Positions 44,904-53,342 of a stretch of DNA of 64,000 nucleotides are shown here, one piece after another. Every line of letters begins with the position of its first letter. Position 1 is the stretch's first letter. The stretch is from Niabella agricola (GTDB lineage: Bacteria > Bacteroidota > Bacteroidia > Chitinophagales > Chitinophagaceae), in contig NZ_JAJHIZ010000003.1 in the NCBI RefSeq assembly GCF_021538615.1, forward strand, positions 4,650,001-4,714,000, read 5' to 3'. A model generated the notes under the pieces. The model ran no database searches. It worked only from the letters and a program-made list of their open reading frames with translations, and was not told the DNA's origin. A program made the position numbers and the translations under genes.

Positions 44904-47171
44904 ATGAACATAAGGAATTTAAAACCGTGGTTGTTTTTGGGGCTGATAGGGCCGCTTTGCGCAACCGCACAATCAAACAAAGAGGCCTTGTTGCCTGCAC
45001 AGCCTTCCGGCTATGATGCCTATCAGCTGTGGAGCAACCTTCCGCAGCAGCGGATAGGGGTAAGGGCCTATATGCGCAGCACCTATGACCGCGGCGGCGG
45101 TGGATACGATGCTTCCAATTTCCTGTTTATGAAAAAGGAAGATGAAAATGTAACGCTCGATGTAAAGGGGAACGGTACGCTGTGGTTCTTTCGGGCCAAT
45201 CACTGGCATGGCAGTCCCTGGCATTTTGTGGTGGATGGAACGGATAATATCGTTAAAGAAACCGCAACCGCAGATCCGGTGGATGCCGTTAAAAAATACA
45301 AGACCACCACCTATATTCCGGCAAATGCGCTTCCGGAACCCTTTGCATGGACCTGGGGTACCACCAAGGGCGCCAATCTTTCCTGGGTGCCGATGCGGTT
45401 CAATGATTCGTTGCAGATCGCCTATTCCAGAACCTTCTATGGCACGGGCTATTATATCTATCATCTTTATGCAGGGAATAAGCTCTTGTTGAACAAGGTT
45501 GCTCCCTGGAGCCTGCAACAGGTGCCACCCGCGGATGCTGTTGCCTTTGTGAACCGTGCGGGCACGGATATCGCCCCGGCGGATATTCGGAAAATAACAG
45601 GAACCGTACGACGCAACCGGGAGAACGCCGTTCTTGCCACCCTGAAACCCGGGCCGGCCACGCTCCGTGCGCTGAAGCTTACGCTGCCATTGGATCAGGC
45701 GGAACAACTGGAACGCGTACGGTTGAAAGTATACTGGGACAGGGCAAAGCAGCCTTCCATCGATGCGCCGCTCTGCCTGTTTTTTGGAGCTGGCACCTTA
45801 TTTAACCGGGAGAAAAAAGAATACCTGGTAAAAGGGTTGCCGATAAATATACGGTACGATTATACAAAAGGAATTGTGGAACTGGCCTGTTATTATCCCA
45901 TGCCGTTCTTCCACTCTGCACAGATCGAACTGGCAGGTATTCCTTCCGGAGAAGGCGCCATAGCGTATGAACTGCGTTATGAAAAACGGGTGGCGGGAAT
46001 ACCGGCGCTCAGCAGTTATTTTCATGCTACGTATCGCGATTTTCCAAAGCCGGCACTCGGGCAGGATATGGTTTGGCTGGATACAAAGGGCCTGGAAGGA
46101 CAACAGGAGTGGTCCGGAAGTTTCCTGGGCAACTCGTTTATTTTTTCACACAATGCCAACCTGAATACGCTGGAAGGCGATCCCCGTTTCTTTTTTGACG
46201 ACAGTCAGACGCCGCAGGCCTATGGTACCGGCACCGAAGAATGGGCCGGTGGAGGTGATTACTGGGGTGGAGAGAACATGACGCTGCCGTTAGCCGGGCA
46301 TCCCTGTGGTGCCATTGAAAAGAAAAAAGCGGTGAATGAAAAAGACCTGATCCAATCGGCCTACCGGTTTCTCTGGGCAGATCTGATGCCCTTTGGAAGA
46401 AGAGCTGTGATCCGCTTTGAGCACAACGAGAATGTTTCGCAGGAGCATTATGAATCGGTTTGCTACTGGTACGGATTACCCTCGGCTTCGCTGGTGGAAA
46501 CGGACCATCTGGACATCGGCAATGAAACAGATGAGCGCCTGCATAATTATCATTCATCCCAGGCATCTGCGGTTCAAACCATCGAGTCAAGGTATGAATG
46601 GGGGCCGGATGCATATCCTGCGCATGCATGGGGCTATGATCTTCCCAACCGGCCGGGGTATAAGGAATACATCGGTAAGGAGATCTATCCGGCTCAAAAG
46701 GAGGACGGGCGTACTACTGAAGGTACCACCGAATTTGACATCCGATTGCGGAAAGATAACCAGGGGGTATTGTTGCGTAGAACACTGGATTATGGCTATC
46801 CGAATCAAACAGCTGAAGTATATATTGCCGTGTCATCCGGTAAAAAGAACATCAATGAAAGCAATTGGAAGAAGGCAGGGGTATGGTACCTGGCCGGTTC
46901 CAACGTGTCGATGACCTCCCGTCCGAAAGATGAGTTGGGTAAGCGGGTATACGAAGTGCGCACTTCCAACCGGCGCCTGCGCGATGATGAATTCCTGGTT
47001 CCTGCGGCACTTACAAGGAACCAAACAACGGTGCGCGTACGGATCAAAAACATTCCCAACCGGCAGGAACTCTATCCCGGCCGTTCCTTTCCCCTGGCAA
47101 ATAAATGGAGCGAGCTGCGGTATCAGGTTTTCAGTTATATCATTCCTTCATTTAAAGTTCCCGTAAAATGA
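44904..47171 (+). CDS. Long GH172 (DUF2961) protein
   Basis: 755 residues, signal peptide to about residue 23 (..LCATAQ). The GH172 core is present but stretched: DVKGNGTLWFFRANHWHGSPW, LKVYWDRAKQPSIDAPLCLFFGAG, CYYPMPFFHSAQIELAG, and catalytic candidates E424 (NTLEGDPRFF) and E445 (GTGTEEWAGG), 21 apart. A C-terminal extension of about 220 residues (from ~535) looks like an added beta-sandwich (TEFDIRLRKDNQGVLLRRTLDYGYPNQTAEVYI). The core thus keeps the catalytic pair while the length is nearly double that of the other three GH172 genes here. Predicted exported furanosidase. Its TGA overlaps the next ATG (ATGA), so coupling is expected. Confidence 0.85.
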   Translation: MNIRNLKPWLFLGLIGPLCATAQSNKEALLPAQPSGYDAYQLWSNLPQQRIGVRAYMRSTYDRGGGGYDASNFLFMKKEDENVTLDVKGNGTLWFFRANHWHGSPWHFVVDGTDNIVKETATADPVDAVKKYKTTTYIPANALPEPFAWTWGTTKGANLSWVPMRFNDSLQIAYSRTFYGTGYYIYHLYAGNKLLLNKVAPWSLQQVPPADAVAFVNRAGTDIAPADIRKITGTVRRNRENAVLATLKPGPATLRALKLTLPLDQAEQLERVRLKVYWDRAKQPSIDAPLCLFFGAGTLFNREKKEYLVKGLPINIRYDYTKGIVELACYYPMPFFHSAQIELAGIPSGEGAIAYELRYEKRVAGIPALSSYFHATYRDFPKPALGQDMVWLDTKGLEGQQEWSGSFLGNSFIFSHNANLNTLEGDPRFFFDDSQTPQAYGTGTEEWAGGGDYWGGENMTLPLAGHPCGAIEKKKAVNEKDLIQSAYRFLWADLMPFGRRAVIRFEHNENVSQEHYESVCYWYGLPSASLVETDHLDIGNETDERLHNYHSSQASAVQTIESRYEWGPDAYPAHAWGYDLPNRPGYKEYIGKEIYPAQKEDGRTTEGTTEFDIRLRKDNQGVLLRRTLDYGYPNQTAEVYIAVSSGKKNINESNWKKAGVWYLAGSNVSMTSRPKDELGKRVYEVRTSNRRLRDDEFLVPAALTRNQTTVRVRIKNIPNRQELYPGRSFPLANKWSELRYQVFSYIIPSFKVPVK

Positions 47172-48571
47172 ATCGGAAAAAGTTATGGATGATGGGATTG
47201 CTTGCCGTGGCAATGATGCATGCGAAGGCCAATATCCGTTTGCCGGATATCATTGGCAATAATATGGTACTGCAACAGCAAAGCAAGGTAAAGCTTTGGG
47301 GCTGGGCCGATCCTAATGAAAAGATCAGCATTAAGGCCTCCTGGGATAACATAGTATATGAGACCACTGGTTCCCGCGATGCCAAATGGGTGATGGAGCT
47401 GCAAACACCCGCTGCGGGCGGTCCCTATTCCATTTCGTTGCAGGGAAAGAACCGCTTGTTGCTGGAGAATGTACTGATCGGCGAAGTATGGCTCTGTGCC
47501 GGGCAAAGCAATATGGAAATGAGCGGCAGCTGGGGATTACAGGATATTCAAAAGGAATTGCCGCAGGCGCATCAGCAGGAGCTTCGTTTTTTTCATATAC
47601 CCAAAACAACGGCCGCTTTCCCGCAGGAACAGGTAAAAGGAGCGTGGGTGGTATGCGATAGCACAACATTAAACACATTTAGTGCAGTGGCCTACTTTTT
47701 TGGTAAGCACCTCCATCAGCAATTGCGCAGGCCTGTGGGGCTGATTGAAGCCGCCTGGGGCGGTACGGCAGCAGAGGTGTGGACACCGGACAGTATCGTG
47801 AACAGCAACCCCGTTCTCAAAAAGGCGGCCGGATTGATACAGCCCAGCGGTATGTGCCCCTATATCCCGGGGAGTGCTTATAACGGCATGATTGCTCCCA
47901 TCGTTCCGTATGCCATTGCGGGTGTTAACTGGTACCAGGGCGAAAATAATACGGAAGCGGCCACTACATACCGGCCGTTATTTACGGCCATGATCCATGC
48001 CTGGCGCCGTGCATGGAACCAGCCCTTGCCTTTTTATTATGTGCAGGTGGCACCGTTCCGTTATCGGAAAGTAAATGCAGGCGCCCTGCTCCGGGAAGCG
48101 CAATGGCAATGCCGGGTGATTCCGCATACCGGCATGGTGGCCACCAACGATATTACAGGCAATGTAAATGACGTGCACCCGCAGAACAAGCACGATGTGG
48201 GGCTAAGACTGGCTAACTGGGCGCTGGCAGATCATTATGGTATAAAAGGTGTCGCCTATAAAAGCCCGGAATACCAACACATGCAGGTGAAAGGAGGGCG
48301 GGCGTATATAAAAATTTCCGGTGCTGAAGGCGGACTGAAATTGCGGGGAGATACCCTGTCTTCCCTGCAGATCTCCGGTGCTGATAAGGTCTTCTACCCT
48401 GCGGAAGCGATCATACAGGATGATACTATCGTGGTTTGGAGCAGCCATGTAAAAAAGCCAATGGCCGTGCGGTATTGTTTTACCGATACGGCCATTGGAA
48501 ATGTATGCAGCAATGCGGGACTTCCGTTGTTACCTTTTCGTACCGACCAATGGACATTCCCCGGGTTTTGA
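47168..48571 (+). CDS. Sialate-O-acetylesterase-family (SGNH) carbohydrate esterase
   Basis: 467 residues, signal peptide to about residue 21 (..MMHAKA). SGNH/SASA blocks: GQSNM with nucleophile S114 (AGQSNMEM), NWYQGENN, and the C-terminal D335-x-H337 (NDVHPQNKHDVG). The N-terminal part (LPDIIGNNMVLQQQSKVKLWGWADP) is the usual start of this family. It removes O-acetyl groups from sugars, exposing the glycan to the glycosidases encoded upstream; sialic acid itself need not be the substrate. It is the last gene of the operon, translationally coupled to the long GH172 gene, and convergent with the fucosidase 23 bases further on. Confidence 0.88.
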   Translation: MNRKKLWMMGLLAVAMMHAKANIRLPDIIGNNMVLQQQSKVKLWGWADPNEKISIKASWDNIVYETTGSRDAKWVMELQTPAAGGPYSISLQGKNRLLLENVLIGEVWLCAGQSNMEMSGSWGLQDIQKELPQAHQQELRFFHIPKTTAAFPQEQVKGAWVVCDSTTLNTFSAVAYFFGKHLHQQLRRPVGLIEAAWGGTAAEVWTPDSIVNSNPVLKKAAGLIQPSGMCPYIPGSAYNGMIAPIVPYAIAGVNWYQGENNTEAATTYRPLFTAMIHAWRRAWNQPLPFYYVQVAPFRYRKVNAGALLREAQWQCRVIPHTGMVATNDITGNVNDVHPQNKHDVGLRLANWALADHYGIKGVAYKSPEYQHMQVKGGRAYIKISGAEGGLKLRGDTLSSLQISGADKVFYPAEAIIQDDTIVVWSSHVKKPMAVRYCFTDTAIGNVCSNAGLPLLPFRTDQWTFPGF

Positions 48572-48594
48572 TACGCGGCAACGCAGCGCTGCTG

Positions 48595-49944
48595 TTACTT
48601 TAAAAATAACTCGATCACAGGGATCTCGTAAGGTGGCTTTTGTTTGGGCAATTCCAGGATCACATCTCCGTTTTCTGTTTTGTAAAGGATCTCCGATGCA
48701 TCATGCAGAAATTGCGCGTAGTTGATTTTATCTGCATAGCCCGGTAATACCAGTTTTCCGTAATTAGATGGATATGTAAACAGATGCAGGTATAGTTTTT
48801 TTGTTCCCGGGTTGTAGGTTTGTTTGATATCCAGCGCTTCCGGCAGTTTGTAGGTATCCGGGGGATACGTGCAATTGTAAATGGATTTGTTATTGGCATG
48901 CATCCAGTAGCCGATACTGTCGAGCGCATTGTTGGCGCGATAGTCAAACTCACCGCGCGCAGTAGGACCTACATTCAGGATCAGGTTGCCACCGTTGGCG
49001 GCAGAAGTGATCAGCAGGTCCAACAACTGCCGGTGCGTTTTCCAGGTATTTTCATCCCGGTAGTATCCCCAGGAGCCGGAAAAGGTTTGGCAGGTTTCCC
49101 AATACTTGCCTTTGTACTTTAACAACTCGGAAGGCTTTACCTGCTCCGGTGTTTCAAAATCATAGCCGTCTGAATAATCATTCAGGTCTAAACGGTTATC
49201 TACGATGATGCCGGGCTGCAGCTTCCGGATCAGTTTCAACAGTTCCGCTGAGCCCCAGTCCCCATGGCCTTTTCCGTTCTTTCCGGGATAGGAGAAATCG
49301 AGCCACATAATATCGATTTTACCGTAGTTGGTCAGCAGCTCTTTGATCTGGTTTTGCATATACTGCCGGTACTTGCTCATATCCTTGCCTTTGTTTAGCG
49401 GCGCATAATCCGCTTCTGAAGCATCGCCGCCCAGCCGTTGGGGATGGGTACGGTCGATGGTGAAATCCGGGTGGTGCCAGTCGATAAGGGAATAATAAAA
49501 CCCGATCTTAATGCCTTCTGCACGGAAGGCGTCCACAAATTCTTTTACCAGGTCGCGCTTGGCCTGGGTGTTGGTTGCCTTATAGTCGGTGTATTTGGAA
49601 TCGAACAAACAGAAGCCCTCATGATGTTTGGTGGTAAGTACCGCGTACTTCATGCCTGCAGCTTTCGCTTCCTTTGCCCATTTCTTCGGATCAAATTCAT
49701 CGGGGTTGAAATGATCAAAGTACTTCTGATAGTTTTCGGTGGTAATACGTTCCCGTTGCTTTACCCATTCGTGTCTTGCTGCCTGCGCATACAATCCCCA
49801 GTGGATAAACATACCAAAGCGGGCATCGGTCCACCATTCCATCCGTTTGGCTTTTTCGCCTGGAGTTTCTTTAAATAGTTGTTTGGGTTGTGCATGTAGC
49901 AGGCTGCCTGTTGTCAGTGCTATCACCAGAAGGATCTTTTTCAT
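48595..49944 (-). CDS. Alpha-L-fucosidase (GH29)
   Basis: 449 residues, signal peptide MKKILLVIALTTGSLLHAQ. GH29 features: EWWTDARFGMFIHWGLYA near the N-terminus, LTTKHHEGFCLFDSKYTDY, FYYSLIDWHHPD, and the nucleophile Asp216 in IDIMWLDFSYP. C-terminal part: GNLILNVGPTARGEFD. It hydrolyses alpha-L-fucosides in the periplasm. It lies convergent to the end of the polysaccharide operon, so it is expressed from its own promoter; whether it attacks the same glycan is open. Some GH29-like enzymes act on other 6-deoxy or related sugars. Confidence 0.93.
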   Translation of the reverse strand: MKKILLVIALTTGSLLHAQPKQLFKETPGEKAKRMEWWTDARFGMFIHWGLYAQAARHEWVKQRERITTENYQKYFDHFNPDEFDPKKWAKEAKAAGMKYAVLTTKHHEGFCLFDSKYTDYKATNTQAKRDLVKEFVDAFRAEGIKIGFYYSLIDWHHPDFTIDRTHPQRLGGDASEADYAPLNKGKDMSKYRQYMQNQIKELLTNYGKIDIMWLDFSYPGKNGKGHGDWGSAELLKLIRKLQPGIIVDNRLDLNDYSDGYDFETPEQVKPSELLKYKGKYWETCQTFSGSWGYYRDENTWKTHRQLLDLLITSAANGGNLILNVGPTARGEFDYRANNALDSIGYWMHANNKSIYNCTYPPDTYKLPEALDIKQTYNPGTKKLYLHLFTYPSNYGKLVLPGYADKINYAQFLHDASEILYKTENGDVILELPKQKPPYEIPVIELFLK

Positions 49945-50243
49945 TGTTCTTACTGTAAATTTAATCGTGTTGAATCGTTAGCAGTAAAAATACAAAAGAA
50001 ACCTCTCGGGAAAAGGCCGGTTCCTGTTTGCGGCGCTAAATGGGTAATATATTTTATGAAAAAGGTAATTTAATAGATCGGCCATTGCCTGAAGAAAGCG
50101 GAATACTGGCATGCAGAAGTGGCGCTGAAGCAATAAAAGACGATCAATCCGGGATGACAGCTTGTAGCTGCTGCATTTCATTGCCGGCGAACCAGCTTGA
50201 CCTGATTGCCAAAGCTATTTTTTGAATGGATCTATAAGCGCAT
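49945..50243. other. Intergenic region upstream of the fucosidase gene
   Basis: No convincing gene. Two small overlapping frames occur on opposite strands (49978-50181 minus, 50040-50225 plus) without recognisable product. The fucosidase promoter should lie here, but I found no clean TAnnTTTG on the minus strand. Confidence 0.35.
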
Positions 50244-50274
50244 AAAAAAAGGCCGTATCAATTGCTGATACAGC
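50244..50274 (-). terminator. Intrinsic terminator (minus strand)
   Basis: GGCCGTATCA / TGATACAGCC with one mismatch and a five-base loop, followed on the minus-strand transcript by seven U. It terminates the transcript from the DUF4382 gene region. Confidence 0.75.
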
Positions 50275-50424
50275 CTTAAGGTGTAATATAACCATGGATT
50301 ACGGGGTAAGCGTAGCGGCACCGTTACCGATCACTTTGCCAACGCCACGTATCTGTTGTGAATATTGAACGGGCCCTTACAGTCTTGTTTCTGAGATAGG
50401 CCGTTCCGATCATGAATTTACCAG
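50275..50424 (-). pseudogene. Possible gene remnant between DUF4382 gene and terminator
   Basis: On the minus strand one frame reads GPVQYSQQIRGVGKVIGNGAATLTP then stop, placed right before the terminator as a gene end would be, but an in-frame stop lies directly upstream; a second frame (MIGTAYLRNKTVRARSIFTT) runs over the same stretch. This looks like the tail of a small gene broken by a frameshift, but it may be chance. Confidence 0.25.
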
Positions 50425-51261
50425 TTATTGATGCAGGGTTACTTTGGGAACATCTGTAGTTTTACCGGCATCTACCATTATATTGGCTACTGTTGAATCT
50501 TTGTAGTTTGTGGAATCCACGGCATTGAACGATAAAGAATAAGTTCCGGTTCCCAGGTTTATGAATTTATAGTACCCTTCACCATACGTGGAACCTGCTT
50601 TTTCAGGAATGGCACTGCCCACGGTATCGGCACCTTTGAGCAGATAAACAGTCGTTCCCGCTACAGAAGGCAAAACAGTTCCTTTTATAGCGCCAAATGT
50701 AGCGGCTTCCATTTTTGCATAAAGCACGGGCTTCAGGTTGAATATACCGCTGTTACCTGCTTTTACCACTGACCGGGCTGCATCAAAATCCAGCCATATT
50801 TTATAGATGCCATTGGGCTCCAGGGTTTGATTGAATTTGATCTTCAGGCCACTTTGTTGCGCTGAAGGAGTAGACAGGTTGTAGCTTTGTCCGTTTACTA
50901 CTACCGTATTGCCATCACCCAGCACCAGGCGGATCTGAGAAATAGTACCGGCAGGCAGCGATAAAGGCTCACCCATGTACATATAATCCCCGTTTCTGAG
51001 ATCCAAAAGATTAACGGGTTTTGCAAGATCAGGACTTAGCGGATAGCTTACCCAATTACTGTCGGTTCCTTCGCCGCCCATGTTGATCTTAACTTCTTTG
51101 ATGTTGATGTTTACGGCATCATAGAGCGCAGGTGCATCGGTGAGTACAAACTGTACCTTGGAATTTCCGTTTTCAGGGGCGTTGCTGTTACTGTCGTTTT
51201 TTGAGCAGGAAGCGAACATTAACAGGCCAGCTGCTCCCATTGCAAGGAATAATGATTTCAT
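50425..51261 (-). CDS. DUF4382 lipoprotein
   Basis: 278 residues from ATG 51261 (MKSLFLAMGAAGLLMFASC); a longer frame from 51291 adds 10 residues before the signal and is less likely. Lipobox FASC, Cys19. The mature part begins with the DUF4382 pattern VQFVLTDAPALYDAVNINIKEVKIN ... LLDLRNGDYMYMGEPLSLPAGTISQIRLVLGDGN (about 30-180), followed by a C-terminal carboxypeptidase-regulatory-like beta-sandwich (GAIKGTVLPSVAGTTVYLLKGADTVG ... TYSLSFNAVD). Function unknown; DUF4382 proteins are usual exported lipoproteins of Bacteroidota. A terminator follows downstream. Confidence 0.85.
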   Translation of the reverse strand: MKSLFLAMGAAGLLMFASCSKNDSNSNAPENGNSKVQFVLTDAPALYDAVNINIKEVKINMGGEGTDSNWVSYPLSPDLAKPVNLLDLRNGDYMYMGEPLSLPAGTISQIRLVLGDGNTVVVNGQSYNLSTPSAQQSGLKIKFNQTLEPNGIYKIWLDFDAARSVVKAGNSGIFNLKPVLYAKMEAATFGAIKGTVLPSVAGTTVYLLKGADTVGSAIPEKAGSTYGEGYYKFINLGTGTYSLSFNAVDSTNYKDSTVANIMVDAGKTTDVPKVTLHQ

Positions 51262-51333
51262 ATCTGAGGTTTTTAACATTGTAAAGCACAAAGCTAAAAC
51301 CGGAACATGAAAAGAAGATGAACGTTGGCGGCA

Positions 51334-52656
51334 TTACGGCGCAAGATGTGCTGCCGAAAAATGCAGCTCAAACTGCGAACCCCGGCCGGCATCGGAATTT
51401 AAGCTGATGCGGATACGCTGATAATCAGCGATCGATTTTACAATGGAGAGGCCAAGTCCGAACCCTTCCCGCTGGGCAGTGCTTTTTTTAAAGCGGTCAA
51501 AAATCCGTTCGTGTTGTGGTTCTTCAATGCCAATACCGGTATCTTCAATACACAATACATATTCACCGTTCACATACCGGTCGCTGAGCGTGATGCGTCC
51601 GTTGGGCCGGTTGTACCGGATGGCATTGTGAATAAGGTTGTAAAACAGTTGGAACAGCAGGTCACGGTTTACATGATGGAGTTGCACTCCATCGGTTAAG
51701 CGTTCTTCTACTACAAGTGTTTTTTCGTCGGCCCGGTGCTGCAACTCTTCCAGTACTTCGCGGATCATGGGTTTTGCGATTACTGTATCATTCCGGTTAT
51801 ATTGTTCGTTTTCAATGCGTGAGATCAGCAACAGAGCATTGACGATCTTTTTCAGCCGTTTCATGATGCGCATGGTATCTTCCAGTTTAAGCACTACGCC
51901 GGCAGGAAGCTCGGGGTCCGTCAGCATATTTTCAATTTTGCTTTGCATAATGCTGATGGGGGTCATTAATTCATGCGATGCGTTGGAAGTAAACTCTTTT
52001 TCTTTTTCAAAAGCGTGGTTTACCTGCTGCATCAGTTGCGATATGGATTGATCCAGGTATCTAAAATCATAGGTGGATGTAAGAAGCGGGGGTTGGGAAT
52101 CGGGGAAGGGGAACGTTTTTTTGATCAGCCGGTTGCGGATGATCGATCCGAGCGGTTTCAGCAGGTGACGGGTATAAAACAGCTGAACCAGGGCCATAAT
52201 AAGGGTAAGTACAATCAATACGCCGATCGTGGCTCTTTGCAGGGCCACGCTTTCTTCCTGGATAGAAGTGATCTTTTTCCCGATCTCCAGCAGGTAGGTA
52301 TGCGCTTGTATGGTGAATGTGTCTATCAGGATCCGGTAATTGATCGTGTCGCCATCGATAATACGCTCAGCCGTTTGCAGCCGGGTGAGGTCGGCGCCGC
52401 TGTAATAAGACTCCAGTGAAATATATTCATCTTTTAGCATCGAATAGCTGCCATAGGCGGAATCGCCTTGAAAATAATAGCCGATGCCATTTTCCCGGAT
52501 AGCATTCAATACCTTTTCCCGCTGCTGGGCAAGATTTTTATTGGTATTTCCTGAAGCGATTTTTTGCATGAGGAAGGGGAGCTGCCATACAAAAAGGCCC
52601 AGCACCACAATGGTTGTGGCAACAGCAAATAAGGTAAGCTTGGTATACAGCCTCAT
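51334..52656 (-). CDS. Sensor histidine kinase
   Basis: 440 residues. TM1 about 7-29 and TM2 about 142-161 enclose a ~110-residue periplasmic sensor. The HisKA dimerisation helix has phospho-acceptor H228 (FTSNASHELMTPIS). The HATPase domain shows the N box (NLIHNAIRYNRPNG), G1 (CIEDTGIGIE), F (ERIFDRFKKS) and G2 (GFGLGLSIVKSI). It phosphorylates the OmpR-type response regulator encoded directly upstream; their genes overlap by 4 bp. The sensed signal is unknown. Confidence 0.94.
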   Translation of the reverse strand: MRLYTKLTLFAVATTIVVLGLFVWQLPFLMQKIASGNTNKNLAQQREKVLNAIRENGIGYYFQGDSAYGSYSMLKDEYISLESYYSGADLTRLQTAERIIDGDTINYRILIDTFTIQAHTYLLEIGKKITSIQEESVALQRATIGVLIVLTLIMALVQLFYTRHLLKPLGSIIRNRLIKKTFPFPDSQPPLLTSTYDFRYLDQSISQLMQQVNHAFEKEKEFTSNASHELMTPISIMQSKIENMLTDPELPAGVVLKLEDTMRIMKRLKKIVNALLLISRIENEQYNRNDTVIAKPMIREVLEELQHRADEKTLVVEERLTDGVQLHHVNRDLLFQLFYNLIHNAIRYNRPNGRITLSDRYVNGEYVLCIEDTGIGIEEPQHERIFDRFKKSTAQREGFGLGLSIVKSIADYQRIRISLNSDAGRGSQFELHFSAAHLAP

Positions 52657-53333
52657 GCGTCTGTTCTTATTTTATATCCTATTCCCCGTATGGTTTCCAG
52701 CCACTCGGTATCGGCATAGACATTGAGCTTTTTCCGGATATTTTTAATATGTACATCAATATAGTTTGAGTCATATTCGTCATCGGCATTGTCGCCCCAT
52801 AGATGGTCGCTCAACTGCATCCTGGAGAGCGGCCGGTTTTTGTGAAGAAGGAGGTAATTCAACAGGTCAAATTCTTTCCTGGAGAGGGAGATCTCTATGT
52901 CCTCGTAATGAATGGTGCGGTTCTTAACATGAATAGTGAAGGCACCCAGCTTCAGCTGTTGGTCATGCAGCTTGAACTTTCGGCGAATGATGGCCTGCAT
53001 ACGGGATTGCAGCTCCAGCAGGGAAAAGGGCTTGGCCAGGTAGTCGTCGGCTCCCATGTCCAGCCCTCTTATCCGGTCTTCTACTTCCCCGCGGGCCGTC
53101 AGCATAATGATCACCGTTTCGGTATGGTCTTTCCGGATCTCCTGTAACAGCCAGAAGCCATCTTTATCAGGCAGACCGATATCCAGTAAAATAAAGTCAT
53201 AACTGCCGGTATCCGTACGGTCCAGGGCTTCCTTTGCGGTGTGCGCCCTATCGCAAAGAAAATGGCTTTTTTGAAGCGCAGCCTCAATTTCTGTTGCCAG
53301 GGAATGTTCGTCTTCTACGATCAGTACACGCAT
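52653..53333 (-). CDS. OmpR-family response regulator
   Basis: 226 residues. Receiver domain with acidic D8/E9 region (VEDEH), phospho-acceptor D51 (FILLDIGLPDKDG), Thr near 78 (IIMLTARG) and Lys (YLAKPFSLLEL). Residues 125-222 form the winged-helix DNA-binding domain (RKEFDLLNYLLLHKNRPLSRMQLSDHLWG ... IDVHIKNIRKKL ... IRGIGYKI). It is the partner of the kinase whose start overlaps its stop. It lies 9 bp after an outer-membrane-protein gene, so the operon may be autoregulated. Confidence 0.95.
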   Translation of the reverse strand: MRVLIVEDEHSLATEIEAALQKSHFLCDRAHTAKEALDRTDTGSYDFILLDIGLPDKDGFWLLQEIRKDHTETVIIMLTARGEVEDRIRGLDMGADDYLAKPFSLLELQSRMQAIIRRKFKLHDQQLKLGAFTIHVKNRTIHYEDIEISLSRKEFDLLNYLLLHKNRPLSRMQLSDHLWGDNADDEYDSNYIDVHIKNIRKKLNVYADTEWLETIRGIGYKIRTDA

Positions 53334-53342
53334 AAGGATGGA

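Noticed and set aside
49978..50225. Two facing small frames between the fucosidase and the DUF4382 region
   Set aside because: They overlap on opposite strands, lack promoters and resemble nothing known.
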